Assembly (NCBI GenBank): GCA_017467845.1
Contig: JAFUKH010000019.1
Span: 1 to 53,409 of the forward strand
Source: Lachnospiraceae bacterium
GTDB taxonomy: Bacteria; Bacillota; Clostridia; Lachnospirales; Lachnospiraceae
Direction: 5' to 3'
Length of the DNA stretch: 53,409 bases
Below, piece after piece: positions 37,251-45,403 of this stretch. Below the pieces are notes generated by a model. The model was not told the DNA's origin, searched no databases, and worked only from the letters and a program-made list of their open reading frames with translations. How positions within the stretch are numbered: the first letter of the stretch is position 1; each line of letters starts with the position of its first letter. The position numbers and the translations under genes are program-made.

Positions 37251-37982
37251 TTATTGCCCCTTTAAAGGAACAAATAACTCCCGGTATTTCGGATGAACCT
37301 CTTTTCCGCACAGGGAAATTGCCCTTTTTACCAGCACTTCCATGGCATCACAGATTCCATCCCCCAGTTCGTAATCTCTTTTAATTACAGAAAGCTCCGT
37401 ACATCCAAGTACGATAGCCTGAGCTCCCTCTTCCTTTATTAAATAATCCTTTATCTCAAAAAAACTATTCATATCCGGTTCCTTCCCCTTCTTTACATCA
37501 TCGTAAATCAGGCTCATAACCTTCTGTTGCATATCTTCCTTAGGAACAATGGCTTCCAGACCAAGCATTTCCAGTTCATTTTGGAAAATACGACTCTGAA
37601 TGGTTCCGTCTGTGGCCATAATTCCCACTCTCTGAACATTTTTTTCTTTTAATAAAAGTGCAGTCTCACGAATACCATGTATCACGGGAAGCCCGGTTGC
37701 TTCTTCAATCTCCTGATGGAAATAGTGGGCTGTAATACAGGGAATCGCAATGCAGGATACTTCCTGCTCCTTCAATCTCTTTCCCAGCTCAATAATTTTC
37801 GGCAGGGGACTATCTTGACTTAGCCCCAATATGTATGCGGTACGATCCGGAATGGTGGGACAATTATAAATAATCATCTCCAAATGCTCCTGATCCGTCT
37901 CTGCCTTTGTCATATTGATTACAAGCTGCATGAAATAGGCTGTGGCCATTGGTCCCAGTCCACCTATTACACCTAAACTCAT
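37251..37982 (-). CDS. aspartate/glutamate-racemase-family amino acid racemase
   Basis: A 243-aa PLP-independent racemase (PF01177 type). The two-cysteine mechanism is supported by Cys82 in IPCITAHYF and Cys194 in LGCTELS. The N-terminal GVIGGLGPMATAYF and the IPDRT motif match the YgeA-like branch, whose members act on Asp, Glu or other amino acids. The usual PCNTAH reads PCITAH here. It is 16 bp after the transglutaminase-like gene and 21 bp before the adenylating enzyme, so it probably supplies the D-amino acid that is activated. A canonical D-Ala pathway would use an alanine racemase instead. Confidence 0.85.
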   Translation of the reverse strand: MSLGVIGGLGPMATAYFMQLVINMTKAETDQEHLEMIIYNCPTIPDRTAYILGLSQDSPLPKIIELGKRLKEQEVSCIAIPCITAHYFHQEIEEATGLPVIHGIRETALLLKEKNVQRVGIMATDGTIQSRIFQNELEMLGLEAIVPKEDMQQKVMSLIYDDVKKGKEPDMNSFFEIKDYLIKEEGAQAIVLGCTELSVIKRDYELGDGICDAMEVLVKRAISLCGKEVHPKYRELFVPLKGQ

Positions 37983-37998
37983 CCTAAGTACTCACTTT

Positions 37999-39525
37999 CT
38001 ACTGATTTAAAGTACCATTACTATAATTCACCATATGCTGCACGGACTCCGTAGCACGCTCCGGATAAAGACTGCCGTCAAAAATATGGGAATTACGATG
38101 CAGGGAAGAATATGCCTCCAGCTCTGCATCCGTCACCATAAAGAAATTATCGCCGCTTCCCGACCTTGGTGTACAATCCACATGATACCAGCCATCACCA
38201 AGATTGATGAGACTCCAATAATGTGAAGAACGTGAGGTATCACTCTTTACAATATCCACATTCTCAATTCCGGCTACATTATAAAGTGCTTTCGCCGCAG
38301 CAAAATAGGTATAGCAGTCACCGGAACGGTTCTTAAATGCCTGATAAGCACCCTTAATCCAATCACTCTTATCCGAGCTTCCGGTATAACCGATGCTTGT
38401 AAGCGTCCATCGGTAAATGGCAAAGGCCTTCTCCATATCAGTCATACTCTCGTCCGTAATACGGGCAAGAATATCGGCTGCCTTTTCATAGACCTCCTGC
38501 TCCATAGCAAGAGTCTCCAAGGACTTCACCGTTACCTGAATGGTTGCGGTAGAAGCATTTCCTTTTCGATCCGTAGCAGTATAAATCACCTCATAAATGC
38601 CGGGGGTTTCTAAATCTACCTGACTGTTATCAATAGTCAGGGTAGGATTTTCATCCTTATCATCCGTTACCGTTACACCCTTACGATAGCTGATGCTTCC
38701 ACCAACTTCTACTGTAATATCCTGGGTACCCTCGATTACAGGTGCAAGCACATCCGGTATCACGATAACCTTTATGGGTTGCTTTGCAATATTACCGGCC
38801 TTATCTGTTGCGATATAAACTGCTTCATACTCGCCGCCTTGATTCAAATCAACCTGACTGTCATCAACAATAAGAGAAGGATTCTCATCCTTATTATCCG
38901 TTACCGCGATTCCCTCCAGGTATTCCAGAGTCATTCCTTCATCAATACTTAAATCTACAGCCCCTTCAATCACCGGAGCCTCTGTATCTGCAAGAACGAT
39001 AATGGTTACCGGGATTTCCGTCACATTGCCGCCTTTATCTTGTAGAAGGATCACTGTATCTACATTTCCGGCCTTATTAACATCCGGAACTTCCTTATAT
39101 GATACAGTAACCTCTGTGGCATCTTCAATATTAACTACGCAGTCCTCCGGCAAAGGTAAAATCTCCTCCAATGTCTCCGGTGACAATGCACTTCCGCTTG
39201 GTGGCAGCGTATCCACGATTGTCATAATACAAGAATAAACCTTATCCTTTACTTGTATCTGAATTGTATACTCTCCCAAATCAGAAATACCGATTTCTTC
39301 TATATTAGTAACAAACTCTCCCTGAATCCGTTCATTGATAAGGAATTCTTCTATATTAATAAAGGTCCCTGCTTCATGAGTAACAGACTCAACCACCGGT
39401 CTACGAAATAGAGCATAAAAAATTAATCCGATAAGAACTAGTACTGATGTCGCCAAAACAATCCAAAGAGCTTTCTTTCTTTTTTTTGACGTTTTATGTA
39501 TATGATTACTTACATTCTCAGACAT
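37999..39525 (-). CDS. membrane-anchored transglutaminase-like protein with Ig-type repeats
   Basis: A 508-aa protein with a short basic cytoplasmic N-terminus and one membrane segment (about 20-40). A beta-rich region follows, then two clear Ig/DUF5011-type repeats, about residues 183-257 and 261-333, each with VTDxKDENP and SQVDL wording. A transglutaminase-like domain (about 340-470) follows, with catalytic triad candidates Cys404 in SGDCYTYF, His435 in SSHYWSL and Asp450 in YHVDCTP. It faces outward. It may be a cysteine protease, an amidase or an acyl transferase acting on the wall. First gene of the seven-gene operon with a good promoter and AGGAGG site. Confidence 0.85.
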   Translation of the reverse strand: MSENVSNHIHKTSKKRKKALWIVLATSVLVLIGLIFYALFRRPVVESVTHEAGTFINIEEFLINERIQGEFVTNIEEIGISDLGEYTIQIQVKDKVYSCIMTIVDTLPPSGSALSPETLEEILPLPEDCVVNIEDATEVTVSYKEVPDVNKAGNVDTVILLQDKGGNVTEIPVTIIVLADTEAPVIEGAVDLSIDEGMTLEYLEGIAVTDNKDENPSLIVDDSQVDLNQGGEYEAVYIATDKAGNIAKQPIKVIVIPDVLAPVIEGTQDITVEVGGSISYRKGVTVTDDKDENPTLTIDNSQVDLETPGIYEVIYTATDRKGNASTATIQVTVKSLETLAMEQEVYEKAADILARITDESMTDMEKAFAIYRWTLTSIGYTGSSDKSDWIKGAYQAFKNRSGDCYTYFAAAKALYNVAGIENVDIVKSDTSRSSHYWSLINLGDGWYHVDCTPRSGSGDNFFMVTDAELEAYSSLHRNSHIFDGSLYPERATESVQHMVNYSNGTLNQ

Positions 39526-39572
39526 AATGTCCTCCTAAACATATAATTGTACGCAAAAGCTCCATTCTCACT

Positions 39573-39601
39573 ATTATAGTATAAGGTGAAATGAAGCGCA
39601 A
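39573..39601 (-). promoter_or_regulatory. promoter of the seven-gene dlt-like operon
   Basis: On the minus strand, -35 TTGCGC (39596-39601) and -10 TATAAT (39573-39578) are spaced 17 bp. The predicted leader is about 40 nt before the ATG at 39525. No other operator-like repeat is visible. Confidence 0.75.
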
Positions 39602-39646
39602 GGTTTTGTATGCAAGAAAAATATTTAGATTTTTGTCTATTTCTAC

Positions 39647-39675
39647 TTGCTTTATTTCCCTCTTTCTGTTAATAT
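39647..39675 (+). promoter_or_regulatory. rpmB: putative rpmB promoter
   Basis: -35 TTGCTT (39647-39652) and -10 TAATAT (39670-39675) are 17 bp apart on the plus strand, with an overlapping TATACT at 39673. It is divergent from the dlt-like operon promoter. Confidence 0.55.
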
Positions 39676-39719
39676 ACTACTGTTGTGTTAATATAAACTC
39701 AGTTTGAGGAGGTGTAAAA

Positions 39720-39905
39720 ATGGCTAAATGTGATGTTTGTTCAAAAGGCGTTCATTTTGGTAATAACGTGAGCCATTCTCATAGAAGAAGTAACGCTATC
39801 TGGAATCCAAACGTTAAGTCTGTAAAATGCAAAGTTAATGGTGTTACTAAGAGAATGCACGTTTGTACCAGCTGCTTAAAATCCGGCTTAGTAGAAAGAG
39901 CATAA
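39720..39905 (+). CDS. rpmB: 50S ribosomal protein L28
   Basis: A 61-aa large-subunit ribosomal protein of standard length. It begins MAKCDVC and contains SHSHRRSNAIWNPN. Four cysteines (Cys4, Cys7, Cys49, Cys52) form the zinc-ribbon (C+) version. The site GAGGAGG lies 9 nt before the ATG. It is monocistronic, with its own promoter and a strong terminator. In many Firmicutes rpmB lies next to asp23-fakA; here the dlt-like operon separates them. Confidence 0.97.
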   Translation: MAKCDVCSKGVHFGNNVSHSHRRSNAIWNPNVKSVKCKVNGVTKRMHVCTSCLKSGLVERA

Positions 39906-39950
39906 TTGAAACATTCTTTTATATTTTTTATTTAAAATCGATTTTAAGTA

Positions 39951-39978
39951 AAAAACCTGTTCGCGTGAACAGGTTTTT
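39951..39978. terminator. bidirectional terminator between rpmB and the J-domain gene
   Basis: A 12-bp perfect stem (39951-39962 and 39967-39978) with loop GCGT and T-runs on both strands serves rpmB and the convergent J-domain gene. The palindrome TTAAAATCGATTTTAA (39932-39947) lies just before it. Confidence 0.93.
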
Positions 39979-39995
39979 TTATTACTTCCATATAT

Positions 39996-40529
39996 CTACA
40001 TCTCGTCTTTTCTACGCTTAAACTCTTTATTAATCAGCTGAATCAACTGCTCATCTCCGCAGAAATTATCCGGATGGTATATCTTTACCAAATCACGATA
40101 TCTCTTCTGCAGGGTAAGAGGGTTATTAATATTACGAAAAAGAAGAGCCACAAAGTCTTCCGCATCCTGAATACGTACGGTACCGCCACTATTATAGTTT
40201 TGGTCAGCCTGGGCATACTTCAGTTGCTTCCGCTCCTGTTCCAGCCGCCTTCGGTCTTCTTCCAGCTCCTTAAAGCCCTGTTGAAGAATAGCAAGCTTTT
40301 TGTCAAAAAACATATGCTCTTCCCGTAGCCGCTTTTGTTCCATAACCATTCGATGATTCAACGCATTCATCTCCTGTGTGTAGGTCGCTCTTTCTTTATT
40401 AAACTTATCCTTCATCTGCGCCAGCTCTGAGGCCTCTGACGAAATCCGCACATACTCGCTAAAAAGCCACTGCTTCGCTGCACGAATCTGTTCCTCATCA
40501 CTTATTGCTTTAATCTTCTCTAAATCCAT
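39996..40529 (-). CDS. coiled-coil protein with C-terminal J domain
   Basis: A 177-aa protein. Residues about 30-105 form a charged coiled coil (EELEEDRRRLEQERKQLK segment). The last 50 residues are a J domain with the HPD motif in KIYHPDNF, so it should stimulate an Hsp70 (DnaK). Classical DnaJ proteins have the J domain first; here it is at the end with no zinc finger. It is last in a run with gerW and a DUF2953 gene. The client is unknown. Confidence 0.82.
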   Translation of the reverse strand: MDLEKIKAISDEEQIRAAKQWLFSEYVRISSEASELAQMKDKFNKERATYTQEMNALNHRMVMEQKRLREEHMFFDKKLAILQQGFKELEEDRRRLEQERKQLKYAQADQNYNSGGTVRIQDAEDFVALLFRNINNPLTLQKRYRDLVKIYHPDNFCGDEQLIQLINKEFKRRKDEM

Positions 40530-40550
40530 AAGCTCCTCAAAGATGCAGCA

Positions 40551-40967
40551 TTATTCTTCGTAGTAATTCTCATCCGGAAATGCAATATCAACTGCTTCCT
40601 TATCACTGATTTCATCTTCCTTTTTGTTACCAATTTTATCAATAATATCCGGAACCATATCCAGAATCTTGGTCATCACATCCTGATTCTTTACATTAAC
40701 CAGCTTTGTAGTACCATTCTTGTTCACAATCAGTACCGCACTGGGACTCATCTTACCTCCCAGACCGCCTCCACCGGAATTGGAATTCTTTGTACCGTTT
40801 ACGCCTGCTCCTGCGCCCATACCAAAGGACACATCTACCAGAGGAATGATGGTCATATCACCAACCTGGGTAGGCTCTCCAACAACGGTCTTTGCACTAA
40901 GTACACTATCCATTCCCTTCAGCAAGGAATCTACAACACTTTTAATCTGATTTTCTCTCTCTGCCAT
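40551..40967 (-). CDS. GerW-family sporulation protein (YtfJ)
   Basis: A 138-aa soluble protein of the GerW/YtfJ family, needed for germination in B. subtilis. The pattern is typical: N-terminal helix with VGEPTQVGDMTIIPLVDVSFG, a glycine-rich middle (GAGAGVNG and SGGGGLGGK), then VLIVNKNGTTKLV. Its presence suggests the host forms spores. It is 2 bp after the DUF2953 gene, its common partner. Confidence 0.9.
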   Translation of the reverse strand: MAERENQIKSVVDSLLKGMDSVLSAKTVVGEPTQVGDMTIIPLVDVSFGMGAGAGVNGTKNSNSGGGGLGGKMSPSAVLIVNKNGTTKLVNVKNQDVMTKILDMVPDIIDKIGNKKEDEISDKEAVDIAFPDENYYEE

Positions 40968-40969
40968 TT

Positions 40970-41806
40970 CTATCGGCCTCCCTTTTTAAGTTTCCTAATT
41001 AATCTCATTAAACGTTTATCCAAATAAACCCGAAGTGCGTTCCATCCAAGAACAAACACCGTAATATGCCCTTTCAGACTTCCTGTCACATCGATAATCT
41101 CATTTTCAAAATCCGGGGTTAAAATAACATTTTTCCCAAGGTATGAGGATACCATACAATAGCCGCCGAACAAATATCCGGTTGTGTCCGGCGACGCAAA
41201 CCCCACAGTTCCGCAACAGCGAAGTTTCCTTGGCCTGATGCTCTTTAAAATCTTTAGAATTCTCATTTTACAATGAGCAATTAGGTCCTTTGTTTCCTGC
41301 TCATTAATAATACCTATATAATACTGAATTTTTTCCTTTATGCCAATCCATTTATCCCAAATCGGCTCTTTTGGTTTTTTTGAGGAGGAAGCTGTATCTT
41401 CTACGGATTCCAAAAGCTCGTCCTGCTTCTTTTCAGACCTTTCCGCTTTGACCGTCTGTTCCACCTTCTTTTCTTCCGGTGCAGGCGTACTCTCTTTTGT
41501 TAGAGGTTCCGATTTTTCCTCTTGCAAAGCTTCTTGGGTCTCTTGTTTTTCCTGCTTTGGTTTTATAATCTCAATCCATAGTATTTTCACAGAAAAATAA
41601 GGTTTCCGGGGAAAGGTTGCCCTAACTCTCACCAGCCCCCAGAACCATCTGGCCTTAAACAGTGCATATTGCTGTTCCCTATTATATGTACCTTCACCAT
41701 AGTATTTTATCGGCAAAAACAATACCAGAAGAAGTACACATAACAGTATGAGAAGCAGAACAAGCAGTATAATCCCTATCCACTTCAAAATATCCAATAT
41801 AATCAT
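40970..41806 (-). CDS. DUF2953-domain membrane protein
   Basis: A 278-aa protein with one N-terminal membrane segment (about 9-33), a Lys/Glu-rich low-complexity stretch (about 85-150), and a conserved C-terminal domain containing CGTVGFASPDTTGYLFG, typical of DUF2953. This domain regularly precedes gerW in Clostridia and Bacilli, which links it to sporulation or germination. No enzymatic motif is visible. Confidence 0.82.
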   Translation of the reverse strand: MIILDILKWIGIILLVLLLILLCVLLLVLFLPIKYYGEGTYNREQQYALFKARWFWGLVRVRATFPRKPYFSVKILWIEIIKPKQEKQETQEALQEEKSEPLTKESTPAPEEKKVEQTVKAERSEKKQDELLESVEDTASSSKKPKEPIWDKWIGIKEKIQYYIGIINEQETKDLIAHCKMRILKILKSIRPRKLRCCGTVGFASPDTTGYLFGGYCMVSSYLGKNVILTPDFENEIIDVTGSLKGHITVFVLGWNALRVYLDKRLMRLIRKLKKGGR

Positions 41807-41807
41807 A

Positions 41808-42131
41808 CTACTTCTCCATTATAAATTCTCTTATTTTCAAATCGCCACGGGCTGCAAGACAATCCTTAACAATCTGCTCCACAAGAGTAACTGCATCATC
41901 ATGATTATCTGCAATACCGCACACATAAGGGATATGACTCTCATAATATTTTTGTCCCAGATATCTGGAACTGTATATATCCAATAAATCTCTTTCGTTA
42001 CCGGCAAGAGCAATCAGATAGTAATCCGTCATCAGGGGCTTTTTTTCAATCTTCCTTTTTATCTTATCCAGTTTTTCGGGTGTAATACCACTTCCTAAGT
42101 AAAAATTTAAGCTATAATCAATTTTCCCCAT
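41808..42131 (-). CDS. conserved hypothetical protein
   Basis: A 107-aa soluble protein that I do not recognise. It is alpha/beta, with an N-terminal LYFLGSG-like strand-turn (FYLGSGITPEKL), two Lys-rich helices, and a C-terminal segment with HDDAVTLVEQIVKDCL. No Cys pairs or membrane segment. First of the run leading to DUF2953, gerW and the J-domain gene; a TATACT -10 element lies at 42158-42163. Confidence 0.65.
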   Translation of the reverse strand: MGKIDYSLNFYLGSGITPEKLDKIKRKIEKKPLMTDYYLIALAGNERDLLDIYSSRYLGQKYYESHIPYVCGIADNHDDAVTLVEQIVKDCLAARGDLKIREFIMEK

Positions 42132-42198
42132 AACACTGTCCTTCCAAAATTACTCTTAGTATAGCATATTTATAATAAAAATAAAACGGATTTATCCA

Positions 42199-42227
42199 TT
42201 GACTAAAAATACTCTATTTTTTATACT
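42199..42227 (+). promoter_or_regulatory. promoter of the HD-GYP-like gene
   Basis: -35 TTGACT (42199-42204) and -10 TATACT (42222-42227) are spaced 17 bp on the plus strand. The leader is about 25 nt, with CGGAGGA before the ATG. Confidence 0.82.
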
Positions 42228-42256
42228 ATTGTTATAAACACCTTACGGAGGACAAG

Positions 42257-43312
42257 ATGAAAACAATTGCCTGCTTAGCACTACGAAATGATATGATTAT
42301 CGGTGAAGATGTATACGATCATAACCATCGTTTATTATTTGAGGCCGGTACAAAGGTTGACGAAGCTGTTATCCAAAAATTAAAGCTTTTTTCCATTGTT
42401 TGTGTTTCTATTATGGAAGACATTGATTTTGCTACGACCCATTATGAGAAGATTCATTGTGATGAAAAGTTTAAAGCATTTGAGATTCTTTATGCTGAGA
42501 GTATTCGCAGATACAAAGCGCTTGTAACATCTCTCATTGATAGTAAAGCTCCTATCGATAACAATAAGTTAATGGCAATCTATAATAACATTCGTTCTGC
42601 GATACCTTCTAATACTGCCCTGTTTGATTTCTTGTATAACATGGTTCCCAGTGAAGAAGTCATGACCTATTGCCATTGCCTTAACTCTGCTTTAATTGCA
42701 GGTGTATTCTCAGAATGGCTGGGCTTATCAGAAAGTTTCAAAAATACATTAGTTCTTGCAGGTTTCTATTATGATATCGGTAAACTGCTCCTTCCCCAGG
42801 ATTTACTGTGGAAATCCGGACGCCTCACCGATGTAGAATATTTGAAATTGCAATCTCACACCGCCAAGGGCTTTGATCTTGTAAAGGATCTTGATATTGA
42901 CGAATCCATTAAAAAAGCTGTTTTGCAGCATCATGAACGTATGGATGGTAGTGGTTATCCTTCAAAGCTTACCCGTAATCAGATTGACACTGTTGCAAAG
43001 TACTGTGCACTGATTGATTCCTACGAAGCTATGGCTTCTCCACGAGTATGGCGCGCTTCTATCCCGCCCCTTCGTATTATTGAGAATCTGGAGAATGACA
43101 AAACCAAATTTGACCCGGAGATTTTAGTTCCACTTATGAAGCGTATTGCCGATGCACAGATTGGTACCACCGTCCGTCTGTCAGATGACTCAGAATGGGA
43201 AGTGTTTATTATCAATCCAAGCAAGCTTTCCCGCCCTATGCTTCGTAATGATAAGAATGAAATATTAGATTTAAATACCAGAAATGATTTGATGATCGAA
43301 AAGCTCATTTAG
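42257..43312 (+). CDS. HD-GYP-like protein with altered HD motif
   Basis: A 351-aa cytosolic protein in the layout of cyclic-di-GMP phosphodiesterases. An N-terminal region (about 1-130) is followed by an HD-GYP domain. The HHExxDGxGYP signature is intact (His225, His226, to Pro235), and His140 and His201 are present. The central HD motif, usually HDIGK, reads YYDIGK (Tyr172-Asp173), so one metal-binding His is missing. The later DAMTSxRxY region is SYEAMASPRVW. It may have lost phosphodiesterase activity and act as a c-di-GMP or partner sensor, or bind metal differently. Stands alone with its own promoter and terminator. Confidence 0.85.
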   Translation: MKTIACLALRNDMIIGEDVYDHNHRLLFEAGTKVDEAVIQKLKLFSIVCVSIMEDIDFATTHYEKIHCDEKFKAFEILYAESIRRYKALVTSLIDSKAPIDNNKLMAIYNNIRSAIPSNTALFDFLYNMVPSEEVMTYCHCLNSALIAGVFSEWLGLSESFKNTLVLAGFYYDIGKLLLPQDLLWKSGRLTDVEYLKLQSHTAKGFDLVKDLDIDESIKKAVLQHHERMDGSGYPSKLTRNQIDTVAKYCALIDSYEAMASPRVWRASIPPLRIIENLENDKTKFDPEILVPLMKRIADAQIGTTVRLSDDSEWEVFIINPSKLSRPMLRNDKNEILDLNTRNDLMIEKLI

Positions 43313-43324
43313 AATCAATCATAC

Positions 43325-43356
43325 AAAAATTCCAAGCCTCTCGGCTTGGAATTTTT
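43325..43356. terminator. bidirectional terminator
   Basis: A 14-bp stem (43325-43338 and 43343-43356) with loop TCTC and flanking A- and T-runs serves the HD-GYP-like gene and the convergent NUDIX gene. Confidence 0.93.
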
Positions 43357-43359
43357 CTT

Positions 43360-43812
43360 TTAGTAATACCTCTTTGCGCCCCACTGATTATTTTTCTTTA
43401 ACTCCAAATACTCATTGTAGGCTTTTTCCAAAATCTGCTTCTCATTTGAAAACTTTAACAAATGATATGCTTCATGGTACTTGTAGAATCCGGAATCTAC
43501 AAAGTACTCTTCTCTTTGTGGTTTACTGTAATAACTATCTGCCATCATCAAATACCAATGAACATCCTTCTCAACAGTATCTTCCGGTACATTAAAAGTA
43601 TATTCACTCTTTCCGATATATTTGATAATTGACGCTTTCGCGCTGGTCTCTTCTAAAACTTCCCTTAATGCAGTTTCCTGATATTCTTCACCAGGCTCTA
43701 CGGTTCCTTTCGGAAGAACCCAACCCTCATACTTGTTCTTATAATTCTTGTACAAGAGTAATATCTTTCCACGAAAAATTACCACACCACCACAGCTGGT
43801 CGCTTCAATCAT
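43360..43812 (-). CDS. NUDIX hydrolase
   Basis: A 150-aa hydrolase for nucleoside diphosphate-linked compounds. The NUDIX box is intact: GTVEPGEEYQETALREVLEETS, read as GX5EX7REXXEE (about residues 40-62). Substrate unknown; the family includes Ap4A and ADP-ribose hydrolases. The start at 43812 is chosen because AGGAGG sits 6 nt upstream, inside the codons after an earlier ATG at 43827. It has its own promoter. Confidence 0.88.
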   Translation of the reverse strand: MIEATSCGGVVIFRGKILLLYKNYKNKYEGWVLPKGTVEPGEEYQETALREVLEETSAKASIIKYIGKSEYTFNVPEDTVEKDVHWYLMMADSYYSKPQREEYFVDSGFYKYHEAYHLLKFSNEKQILEKAYNEYLELKKNNQWGAKRYY

Positions 43813-43853
43813 TGCATGCCTCCTCATATGGTGTGTCCCTCGACTATGAAAAT

Positions 43854-43882
43854 AGTATATTACAGATTAAAACATTAGGCAA
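43854..43882 (-). promoter_or_regulatory. promoter of the NUDIX gene
   Basis: On the minus strand, -35 TTGCCT (43877-43882) and -10 TATACT (43854-43859) are spaced 17 bp. It sits just after the PBP stop. Confidence 0.78.
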
Positions 43883-43888
43883 GCAATT

Positions 43889-45403
43889 TTAATTTACACT
43901 TTCAAAGTATGCATCAAAAACTCTTCGCGCCATAGGTACGGCATAGTCACCACCACTACCTGCGCATTCCAAAATAACGGTAACTGCAACCTGCGGGTTC
44001 TCTACGGGAGCAAAACCGGTAAACCACGCATGGGAATCGGAATTGCTGTTATATTCCGCAGAACCGGTCTTGCCCGCTGCGGTGTATCCGTAACCCTGCA
44101 ACTTACTTGCTGTACCGGACTCTACCACTGCAGTCATTAATTCCTGTAAAATCCGTGCTTCCTCTTCCGTCATAACCTGACCATTTGACTTAGGCTTATA
44201 AGTCTTAATCACTCTGCCGTCTACAGATTCCACACGGTCTACCATATAAGGGGTCATCATCTCCCCGTTATTGGCAATTGCCGCGGTAATCATGTTTAAA
44301 TGAAGAGGTGTCATTAAGGTCTTACCCTGCCCAATAGAGGTCTGCATAATATCGTCGGTGGTCATTTCCTCCGACACATTAACACTACTCTTAGAATAAA
44401 GGGTTGCATTATAAGGAAGTTCCTGATTAAACAGCAAATCCTCCAAAGTATCTGCAAAGGAGTTCATATCAAGGCCTGTACCAATATTGGCAAAGGATGA
44501 ATTACAGGATTTTGCAAAGGATTTGGTAAAGGATACCTTTCCATGAGTCATCCCGTGATAACACTGAATCCTACAATCATCCTTCTTAAATATACCATTA
44601 CAATTATAGCTGTAATCCGAATAGGAATCCGGATTTTGCCTAATATATTCCAATGCAGTTACAATCTTAAAGGTTGATCCGGGAGGATAAAGTCCCTGAG
44701 TTGCTCTGTTTAAAAGCACGGAACTCTCCGTATCCTCTACCAAATCACTCCATAATGTCACGATTTGGTTCGGATCAAAATTGGGCTTTGAAACCATGGC
44801 AAGTATCTTACCGGTCTTTACATCCGTCATGATGATGGCACCATTATATATACCAAGAGCCTTGTCAGCCGCCTCCTGAATGGATACGTCAAAGGTGGTA
44901 TACACGCTGTCTCCCGGATTCTTTAATCCAAGAGTGGAGTTAGATACCTTCTCTGTCAGATTCAGATTAGAATTAATCAAATAATAGTTACAGAAAGCCT
45001 CTACACCCATTCGACCGTTAGTGGAGTAACCGATGGAGTGAGAAAACAAATTACTGTATGGATACACTCGTGTCTCATTACCGGCACTATCAAGCTCTGT
45101 CTCAGCCAGAACCTCACCACTTGCAGCATATATAGTGCCACGGTAATTCTTGGAAAGCAAAATTTCCGAACGGGAATTATAGCTGTTATTAATCATTTCC
45201 TGCTCATTGTGGTATACAAAGTTGCACATATACACCATCATACAAACAAATAATGCTGAGAAAAAAACAGAAATTGCCTTAATGGAATTACGATTGTCCA
45301 ACTTTTTCTCCGTTTTTTTCTCCAGAGTCTTCTTCTCCGGAACTATTTTCTCCAAGCTCGACTTCGATAATCTCTTTGGAGACCTTTCTCTTTCTTCTGA
45401 CAC
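43889..45403 (-). CDS. penicillin-binding protein 2-type transpeptidase
   Basis: A 504-aa class B-like PBP. A charged cytoplasmic tail (1-40) is followed by one membrane segment (about 43-61) and an outer transpeptidase domain with SxxK at Ser243-Lys246 (PGSTFK), SxN at Ser299-Cys300-Asn301, and KTG in AAGKTGSAE. It crosslinks peptidoglycan with the SEDS partner encoded upstream. The start is uncertain: a GTG at 45403 has a strong AAGGAGG site but overlaps the SEDS gene by 116 bp; a TTG at 45301 with GGAG would overlap by only 14 bp and drop the charged tail. PbpA/FtsI-like; which one cannot be decided. Confidence 0.88.
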   Translation of the reverse strand: MSEERERSPKRLSKSSLEKIVPEKKTLEKKTEKKLDNRNSIKAISVFFSALFVCMMVYMCNFVYHNEQEMINNSYNSRSEILLSKNYRGTIYAASGEVLAETELDSAGNETRVYPYSNLFSHSIGYSTNGRMGVEAFCNYYLINSNLNLTEKVSNSTLGLKNPGDSVYTTFDVSIQEAADKALGIYNGAIIMTDVKTGKILAMVSKPNFDPNQIVTLWSDLVEDTESSVLLNRATQGLYPPGSTFKIVTALEYIRQNPDSYSDYSYNCNGIFKKDDCRIQCYHGMTHGKVSFTKSFAKSCNSSFANIGTGLDMNSFADTLEDLLFNQELPYNATLYSKSSVNVSEEMTTDDIMQTSIGQGKTLMTPLHLNMITAAIANNGEMMTPYMVDRVESVDGRVIKTYKPKSNGQVMTEEEARILQELMTAVVESGTASKLQGYGYTAAGKTGSAEYNSNSDSHAWFTGFAPVENPQVAVTVILECAGSGGDYAVPMARRVFDAYFESVN

